A stretch of DNA of 64,000 nt. Source: Kiloniellaceae bacterium (GTDB lineage Bacteria > Pseudomonadota > Alphaproteobacteria > Kiloniellales > J153). The stretch spans positions 25,294 through 89,293 of the forward strand of contig JAJFGN010000063.1 of the NCBI GenBank assembly GCA_021776115.1, read 5' to 3'. The position numbers and the translations under genes are program-made. Of this stretch, positions 59,081 through 64,000 are shown in pieces (positions within the stretch are counted from its first letter, which is position 1; each line of letters opens with the position of its first letter). A model generated the notes under the pieces. The model ran no database searches, was not told where the DNA came from, and saw nothing but the letters and a program-made list of their open reading frames with translations.

Positions 59081-59290
59081 ATGCCGATCGTCGTCAACCT
59101 CGATGTCATGCTGGCGCGGCGCAAGATGCGCTCGCGCGAACTCGCCGAAAAGATCGGCATCACCGAACAGAACGTCTCCCTGCTAAAATCGGGCCGGGTG
59201 AAGGGCGTGCGCTTCGAGACGCTGGAGAAGATTTGCAAGGCGCTCGACTGCCAGCCCGGCGACCTGCTGGAGTTTCGCGAGGACGGTTAA
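59081..59290 (+). CDS. Small XRE/Cro-type regulator (YozG-like)
   Basis: A 69-aa single-domain HTH protein: VNLDVMLARRKMRSRELAEK, GITEQNVSLLKSGRVKGVRF, LEKICKALDCQPGDLLEF. It follows the DUF2975 gene by 9 bp and probably regulates the pair. Confidence 0.92.
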   Translation: MPIVVNLDVMLARRKMRSRELAEKIGITEQNVSLLKSGRVKGVRFETLEKICKALDCQPGDLLEFREDG

Positions 59291-59459
59291 GTGCTCAGCC
59301 GTTCGCGCACCGGCTGGAATTTTGGTGGCGCTGCGATTTCGCGGGCATGATATCCAACTCGATATAATTAGGTATTATGTCTGCGTAACCTCGGAAAACC
59401 TCATGGGCAGAATCCACATATCCATGCCGGTCCGGTCAATCATATTCCGGTGAAGTAGA

Positions 59460-59927
59460 ATGAAGCGCAAAAGTTACACGCTCTCAAATGAGCCGAAGGG
59501 TGGGGAATATCTTCAACTACTTACTATCGGGTTAGATTTTTGCGACAAGGCGGTTTTGATTACGAGGGATCAGTTCGGCCCTTCTGAAAAGGCGATGGAC
59601 CGTATACGGACTTTGACGCCTTTCGAGATAGAAAGGAAGAAAACCGCTGAATGGCCCGGAACAAAGCTGCTCGGGCACAAAGCAACTGCCGTCACCTACA
59701 CGTATAATGCAGAGTTTGTCGCTGCTATGAAGAAGATTTCCAATTCCCTTTTTGAGTGGCTACATCCGGACTTGCCGGAAGACCTGTGCCTACTACGACC
59801 GGATGATAGCCCTTGGTTGGTAACCATTTCGCATGAGCATGACGCATGTTTAGAACTGAGTGACGACGAGTACATACCCCTTAAGTCGTCATACCCAAAA
59901 TTTGCCTTAATGCTGTCGCTCACATGA
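59460..59927 (+). CDS. Hypothetical protein
   Basis: 155 aa, AT-richer than its neighbours. It begins MKRKSYTLSNEPKGGEYLQL and has an acidic C-terminus (ISHEHDACLELSDDEYIPL). No signal peptide, membrane helix or known motif. No clear Shine-Dalgarno. A solitary accessory gene between the XRE regulator and a repeat-rich intergenic region. Confidence 0.6.
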   Translation: MKRKSYTLSNEPKGGEYLQLLTIGLDFCDKAVLITRDQFGPSEKAMDRIRTLTPFEIERKKTAEWPGTKLLGHKATAVTYTYNAEFVAAMKKISNSLFEWLHPDLPEDLCLLRPDDSPWLVTISHEHDACLELSDDEYIPLKSSYPKFALMLSLT

Positions 59928-60141
59928 TGACGAGAAAGAAAAGAGGTCAAGAAAGAAAAGGGAGTCAAGTCTTGCAATCGTGCACGCCGGATTACGGGGA
60001 CAGAATGCTTATTTACTGTGGAAATAGGTACTCTACCCAGGTGGTCTCTGTTTTCCACAGTCTTTGCGTTGCGCGGGCCGGGGTGGGCGCTAGATTTGGG
60101 TGTGTTTGGGCGCGGGCGGTGGGTTCGCGCCGGTCGAATAG

Positions 60142-60191
60142 CCCTCTCCCGCCGGGAGAGGGAGGGACCCGCGAAGCGGGAGGGTGAGGGG
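60142..60191. repeat. GC-rich palindromic repeat, copy 1
   Basis: Two adjacent hairpins (CCCTCTCCCGCCGGGAGAGG and CCCGCGAAGCGGG) ending in GGGTGAGGGG. The reverse complement matches copy 3 at 63766-63814. Confidence 0.8.
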
Positions 60192-60260
60192 AACTTAGTT
60201 GAGGTGGCTGAGATTTTGGGATGTCTTCTCACATGGAAAGTTTTCCGCGCCTGGCGGCAG

Positions 60261-60295
60261 CCCCTCACCCTAACCCTCTCCCGCCGGGAGAGGGG
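60261..60295. repeat. GC-rich palindromic repeat, copy 2 (short form)
   Basis: CCCCTCACCCTAACCCTCTC followed by the CCGCCGGGAGAGGGG hairpin: the same element as copy 1, in inverted orientation and lacking the central hairpin. Confidence 0.75.
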
Positions 60296-60429
60296 ACGCT
60301 GGCGGGGCTGTCTCGAACAACGCGGCGACAGGCGATGACTTGGTCGCGCGAAGGTGTTTGCGGGCGGCGCGAAGCTGGAGCGAATAGCGATCCGTTCGGG
60401 CGCGGCACGCCGCGCGGCGGAAAAAAAAT

Positions 60430-60457
60430 TTCCCTGTTCTCAGGGAATAACAGGGAA
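60430..60457. terminator. Inverted repeat near the 3' end of rnhB
   Basis: TTCCCTGTT and AACAGGGAA form a 9-bp stem with a 10-nt loop; read on the minus strand after rnhB it is followed by an A-to-T converted run (TTTTTTTT at 60429-60421), giving a hairpin plus U tract as in an intrinsic terminator. Confidence 0.6.
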
Positions 60458-60527
60458 ATCGAAAAATCCAGGGACACCTTGCAAAATGTTATACGAGCTT
60501 CCTCCGTAATTTGGAATTCAACGGTCC

Positions 60528-61160
60528 CTACAGCATCTCTCGGACCGGGCGGAAGCTGCGCCGGTGTTCCCCGGTGACGCCGAGCCGGTCGAGCGCGCGG
60601 CGGTGCTCGGCGGTGCCGTAGCCCTTGTTGCGCTCCCAGCCGTAACCGGGATGGCGCGCCGCCAAGTCTGCCATGACCCGGTCGCGCGTGACCTTGGCCA
60701 GGATCGAGGCGGCGGCGATCGAGAGGCTGCGGCTATCGCCTTTCACGACCGGGCGGGCCGGGCAGGCGAGGGCCGGGGTATGCAGACCGTCGACCAGCGC
60801 CGCTTCGGCGCGGCGTCCGGCGGCCTCGGCCAGTTGGTCCGCCGCCCGGCTCATGGCCAGCAAGCTGGCTTGGAGAATGTTGATCCGGTCGATCTCTTGG
60901 GCCGTGGCCTCGGCGATGCCGAAGGCCGCCAAGCCTTGGCGCGCGCTTGCCTTTATCGCCTCGTAGAGCGTCTCGCGCGCCGCCGGCCGCAGGGCCTTGC
61001 TGTCATCCAGGTCTCTGAGCAATGCCGCCGAGGTGCGGGCCGGGTCGAGCCAGACCGCGGCGGCGACCACCGGTCCGGCCCAGGGGCCGCGTCCGGCTTC
61101 GTCCAGGCCGATCACCATGAGGCCCTCGGGGTGCTCCAACTCCAGCGTGAAATCCGGCAT
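60528..61160 (-). CDS. rnhB: Ribonuclease HII
   Basis: A 210-aa enzyme removing ribonucleotides embedded in DNA. Catalytic motifs: GLDEAGRGPWAGPVVAAAV, DSKALRPAARE, ALVDG, and SIAAASILAKVTRDRVM, with the C-terminal GYGTAEHRRAL. Together with rnhA at 34.3 kb the window encodes both RNase H types. It is 9 bp from the antiporter gene. Confidence 0.97.
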   Translation of the reverse strand: MPDFTLELEHPEGLMVIGLDEAGRGPWAGPVVAAAVWLDPARTSAALLRDLDDSKALRPAARETLYEAIKASARQGLAAFGIAEATAQEIDRINILQASLLAMSRAADQLAEAAGRRAEAALVDGLHTPALACPARPVVKGDSRSLSIAAASILAKVTRDRVMADLAARHPGYGWERNKGYGTAEHRRALDRLGVTGEHRRSFRPVREML

Positions 61161-61169
61161 CGGCGGTGG

Positions 61170-62513
61170 CTATTTTGTGTTGTCCGGCGGGCCGCCAGAG
61201 CGCCGGCGGGGGATGATGCGGCGGACCCAGCGGTTCGCGGTTCCCGCCATGCCGATCATGGTGCTCTCGGCGCGCCGGGTCGAGCGAACCACGGCCCCCG
61301 CCTCGCTGCCGAAGGCAACCCGCAAGGTCTCACGGCCGGAGGTAATGCCCAAGAGGGCGACGCGGTTGAGGCGGCGCGCCGTCTCCAACCAGAAGGGACT
61401 GCCCAGCAAGGACAGGACCGTGACCGCGACGATCAGGCGGTATCCGGGATCGCCGATCGCGCCCGCGCTCAGGCCCAGGGCGGCCAGGACAAAGGAAAAC
61501 TCGCCGAGCTGCGCGAGCAGGGAGCCGGCCAGAAAGGCGCGCGGCCAGGTTTCGCCCAGGGCCCGGATCAAGACGATGTTCAGCGCGGTTTTGAAGACGG
61601 CGACAAAGGTGACAATCAAAATGACCGTCCAGATATTGTCCCAGATGTAGTCGAAGTCGAGCAGCAGGCCGATGGACAGAAAGAACACCATCAAGAGCAC
61701 CGATTGGATCGGCAGCATGTGATGAATCATGGCCCGGCGGCTGGTCGAGTTGCCGATCACCAGTCCGGCCAGGAACGCGCCGTAGGCGGCCGAAAGCCCG
61801 ATTAAGCCCGACAGCGCGGCGGCCCCGAAACAAAACGCGAGGCCCGCCAGCGGCGTCAAATCGGCGCTGTTGCCGACGGATTTGGCGAAGGGCAGCCGCA
61901 GGCGTTGCCGACGCAAAAGGTAGAGAATGAGGATCGCCAGGAAAGCGATCGACAGGGCGACCGTGAGTATGGAGTCCCAGCCGATGCTTTGGCCGTCCCG
62001 GAACGATCCGACGATCAGCATCATAGGCACGACGGCCAAGTCTTGGGCCACCAGGATCGCGACCGTGATCTGGCCGGTGCGGCTGCGCAGCTCGCCGATT
62101 TCCTCCAGCATCTTGATCGCGACGGCGGTGCTCGACAAGGCGACCACGAAGCCCAGCAGGATGGTGCGCGGTAGCGGCCAGTCGAGCCACGCGCCAATCG
62201 CGGACATGGCGACCAGGCCGATGGCGATCTGAAGCACGGTCACGGTGACCGCGATCTTCCAGACCTCGCGGATGGCGCGCAGCGAGATCTCCATGCCGAT
62301 CAGGAACAGCAGCAACAGCACGCCAAGCTCCGCGAGCAATGAGATGAACTCGCGGCTTTCGACCAGGCCCAGGCCGCCCGGTCCTAGAATCGCGCCGGCC
62401 AGGATATAGCCCATGACCGCCGGCTGCTTGAAGCGCCGCATGACCATGCCGCAGGCCAAGGCGGCTAGTGCGACGATCGCCAATCCGGTCAGGGCGCTCG
62501 CGGTTTCGTGCAT
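61170..62513 (-). CDS. CPA2-type cation:proton antiporter (Kef/YbaL-like, without RCK domain)
   Basis: A 447-aa inner-membrane antiporter with about 12 helices. It opens with a run of family motifs (MGYILAGAILGPGGLGLV, FSFVLAALGLSAGAIG) and has the LSSTAVAIKMLEEIGELRS helix with the polar exchange site region. The C-terminus is a short basic tail (GITSGRETLRVAFG...) with no TrkA-N/RCK regulatory domain, unlike KefB/KefC. K+ or Na+ specificity cannot be read. It lies just upstream of rnhB. Confidence 0.92.
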   Translation of the reverse strand: MHETASALTGLAIVALAALACGMVMRRFKQPAVMGYILAGAILGPGGLGLVESREFISLLAELGVLLLLFLIGMEISLRAIREVWKIAVTVTVLQIAIGLVAMSAIGAWLDWPLPRTILLGFVVALSSTAVAIKMLEEIGELRSRTGQITVAILVAQDLAVVPMMLIVGSFRDGQSIGWDSILTVALSIAFLAILILYLLRRQRLRLPFAKSVGNSADLTPLAGLAFCFGAAALSGLIGLSAAYGAFLAGLVIGNSTSRRAMIHHMLPIQSVLLMVFFLSIGLLLDFDYIWDNIWTVILIVTFVAVFKTALNIVLIRALGETWPRAFLAGSLLAQLGEFSFVLAALGLSAGAIGDPGYRLIVAVTVLSLLGSPFWLETARRLNRVALLGITSGRETLRVAFGSEAGAVVRSTRRAESTMIGMAGTANRWVRRIIPRRRSGGPPDNTK

Positions 62514-62594
62514 GTCCCGGGTTCAGTTACGGTGCCTGAGGCTCATGCATACACATAATGCCCGAATTCGGGCAATACAGTGCCCGGCCGGGCT

Positions 62595-63686
62595 TTAGAG
62601 CAGGCTAAGCTGCGCGCTGGCGGTTTGTGGCCGCCGGAATTGCGTCGTGTCGAGCGACCAGGCATCGCGGTTCAGGCCGAGGCGCGCGCAGGCGAGCGCG
62701 AAGCGGCGTTCCAGAAGCTCCGCGTAGGGACCGCGTCCTCTTTGCCGGGTGCGCCAATCGGATTCGTAAAGCTTACCGCCACGGGTTTGGCGCACGAGGC
62801 TCAAGATCCGGCCCTTGCGGTCGGGGTAATGGGCATCGAGCCATTCCTCGAACAAGGTCTTGATTTCCAGCGGCAGGCGCAGCAGGACATAGCCCGCGCT
62901 GCCGGCGCCCGCGTCCGCCGCGGCCTCCAGCAGCGCCTCAAGCTCCTCGTCGTTCAAGGCGGGAATGAGCGGCGCGGTCAAGACGCCGGCCGGTATCCCC
63001 GCCGCCGCGAGCTGGCGCAGCGCCGCGACCCGCAGGGCCGGGCGCGTGGCGCGCGGCTCCATCTTGCGGGCGAGATCGGGTTTCAGCGTGGTGAGCGAAA
63101 TCATGACCCGCGCCAGGCCCGCCTCGGCCATGGGCGCCAGGATGTCCAGATCGCGCAGGATCAGGTTCGACTTGGTGACGATGGCGACCGGGTGCCGCGC
63201 GCGCCATAGGACTTCGAGAATCTCGCGCATGATTCCCATACGCCGCTCGACCGGCTGGTAAGGATCGGTGTTGGTGCCCAGCGCCATGACCGCCGGCTTG
63301 TAGGAGGGCTTGGCGAGCGCCGCCTCCAAGAGCCGCGCCGCGTCCGGCTTGGCGAAGAGCTTGGTCTCGAAATCCCGGCCCGGCGAGAGGCCCAGCCAGG
63401 CATGGGTCGGCCGCGCGAAGCAATAAACGCAGCCGTGCTCGCAACCCCGGTAGGGGTTGATGGAGCGGTCGAAGGGCACGTCCGGCGATTGGTTGCGGGC
63501 GATGATCGTGCGGCTGGCATCGATCGCGACGCTGGTGCGCAAGGGGGGCAGATCGTCGTCCTCGTCCGGCGCGCCCCCGCGCCAGCCGTCATCGGTCGCG
63601 ACCCGCGTCAAGGGCTCATAGCGCCCGGTCACGTTACTGACGGCCCCACGCCCCTTGCGCGGCCGGTCGGGTAAGGCTTCGACCAT
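62595..63686 (-). CDS. PA0069-family radical SAM protein
   Basis: A 363-aa enzyme with the radical SAM cluster C82-EHG-C86-VY-C89 in NPYRGCEHGCVYCFARPTHAWLG and the family GTNTDPYQPVERR and TKSNLILRDLDIL. It resembles the spore photoproduct-lyase-like (SplB-related) group, but its reaction is unknown. ATG 63686 is the family start; the frame is open upstream without similarity. It frequently neighbours rnhB-ccrM in alphaproteobacteria. Confidence 0.94.
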   Translation of the reverse strand: MVEALPDRPRKGRGAVSNVTGRYEPLTRVATDDGWRGGAPDEDDDLPPLRTSVAIDASRTIIARNQSPDVPFDRSINPYRGCEHGCVYCFARPTHAWLGLSPGRDFETKLFAKPDAARLLEAALAKPSYKPAVMALGTNTDPYQPVERRMGIMREILEVLWRARHPVAIVTKSNLILRDLDILAPMAEAGLARVMISLTTLKPDLARKMEPRATRPALRVAALRQLAAAGIPAGVLTAPLIPALNDEELEALLEAAADAGAGSAGYVLLRLPLEIKTLFEEWLDAHYPDRKGRILSLVRQTRGGKLYESDWRTRQRGRGPYAELLERRFALACARLGLNRDAWSLDTTQFRRPQTASAQLSLL

Positions 63687-63765
63687 GCGCTGAGTGTAGC
63701 GGTAACGTGGAACAAAACAAGAACTTTCAGATCTAACGCAGTTTTCGTTGGGTCTTACGCAACGG

Positions 63766-63814
63766 CCCCTCACCCTCCCGCTGCGCGGGTCCCTCCCTCT
63801 CCCTTGGGAGAGGG
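63766..63814. repeat. GC-rich palindromic repeat, copy 3
   Basis: CCCCTCACCCTCCCGCTGCG, then GGGTCCCTCC and the CTCTCCCTTGGGAGAG hairpin: the full-length element of copy 1, in the opposite orientation, lying upstream of the radical SAM gene. Confidence 0.8.
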
Positions 63815-63881
63815 TTGTGTAGGCTTGGCGAGGCCAATGGCCGAGCCTTAGCCGGAGCTGGGTGAGCATCTGTGTTTCGTG

Positions 63882-64000
63882 TCAAGAGCGAAGACTGACC
63901 CACAATCGGTCTTCTTTGAGCAGTGTGTTGGCGAGGACGACGAGCTTTCGCATGACGGCGGTGAGGGCGACCTTGGCTTTTTTGCCGCTGTCACGCAGTC
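63882..64000 (-). mobile_element. IS110-family transposase, C-terminal end (continues outside window)
   Basis: The minus strand reads LRDSGKKAKVALTAVMRKLV, then VLANTLLKEDRLW and a stop at 63882. This is the conserved end of IS110/IS1111-type transposases (transposase_20 region). The gene runs off the window, so whether it is intact is not known. Confidence 0.85.

Larger units (their letters stand above)
60192..60527. other. Gene-free stretch holding repeats
   Basis: No supported gene. It contains repeat copy 2 (60261-60295), and the inverted repeat TTCCCTGTT-N10-AACAGGGAA (60430-60457) following an A-rich run, near the 3' end of rnhB, where it may act as a terminator. Confidence 0.5.

Noticed and set aside
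59291..59459. Possible small RNA or tRNA between the XRE regulator and the hypothetical gene
   Set aside because: No cloverleaf, promoter-terminator pair or conserved RNA motif could be seen.
60141..60300. Possible CRISPR array from the repeated CCCTCTCCC hairpins
   Set aside because: Only two unequal, inverted copies with no regular spacers and no cas genes; they are REP-like repeats.
60564..61805. A 413-codon + strand frame across rnhB and the antiporter
   Set aside because: Antisense to two well-supported genes; composition artefact.

Overview
The window is GC-rich chromosomal DNA from an alphaproteobacterium, most likely of the Rhodospirillales or a close relative. The evidence is a CcrM-type GANTC adenine methylase, an ATP synthase Fo cluster with paired b and b' subunits ordered atpI-atpB-atpE-atpF'-atpF, the alphaproteobacterial cytochrome c oxidase order coxB-coxA-ctaB-small ORF-ctaG-coxC-DUF983-surf1, the ispH-thrB-rnhA block, and the smc-dsbA-DUF721-mutY-ccrM-rnhB-radical SAM neighbourhood. 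No tRNA, rRNA or CRISPR array was recognised.

Layout. 1-5.2 kb: the 3' part of a giant repetitive surface or extracellular protein (PKD, beta-helix, LamG and cadherin-like domains). 5.3-8.3 kb: a compact mercury resistance locus, merR divergent from merB-merF-merA. 8.3-14.5 kb: a small predicted lipoprotein, a PPOX flavoprotein, a CoA transferase, a Nu-class GST, tldD and a DUF3422 protein. 14.6-20.9 kb: the aa3 cytochrome c oxidase operon with its heme and copper assembly factors. 20.9-32.4 kb: M32 carboxypeptidase, an isochorismatase-family relic, a DUF1761 membrane protein and a degenerate second copy of its locus, an outer-membrane barrel, YchJ and YkgJ proteins, thrC, an M16 peptidase, a GNAT, YqgE, a DsbD/ScsB-like reductase and a peroxiredoxin. 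32.4-34.3 kb: an AT-richer island with one coiled-coil membrane protein lying between two relics of an IS630-family transposase. 34.3-37.7 kb: rnhA, thrB, ispH, a double CDGSH protein and a lipoprotein. 37.8-42.7 kb: a tandem glycine riboswitch and gcvT-gcvH-gcvP. 42.7-47.1 kb: an accessory stretch with two convergent, overlapping unknown genes, a DMT transporter carrying an 11-G run, and a pentapeptide-repeat protein. 47.2-49.7 kb: ATP synthase Fo genes. 49.8-63.7 kb: smc, dsbA-like, DUF721, mutY, PAS-GGDEF, ccrM, a small lipoprotein, a DUF2975/XRE pair, an unknown gene, rnhB, a CPA2-type antiporter and a PA0069-type radical SAM protein. 63.9-64.0 kb: the C-terminal end of an IS110-type transposase.

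How the genes work together. The mer genes form a complete narrow detoxification path: sensing, C-Hg bond cleavage, Hg(II) import and reduction. The cox block encodes the three catalytic subunits plus heme O synthesis, CuB insertion and SURF1. The gcv operon is switched by glycine through two tandem aptamers. The clearest regulatory signals are the MerR-type promoter with a 19-bp spacer (predicting a leaderless merB mRNA), five GANTC sites packed upstream of ccrM, a perfect TTAA-N7-TTAA CtrA-like box at 8883, and the glycine riboswitch. I found no wholly new multi-gene defence or biosynthetic system. The less-explained parts are the IS630-flanked coiled-coil gene, the overlapping pair at 42.9-44.2 kb, the extended MerF, and the dispersed palindromic repeats.
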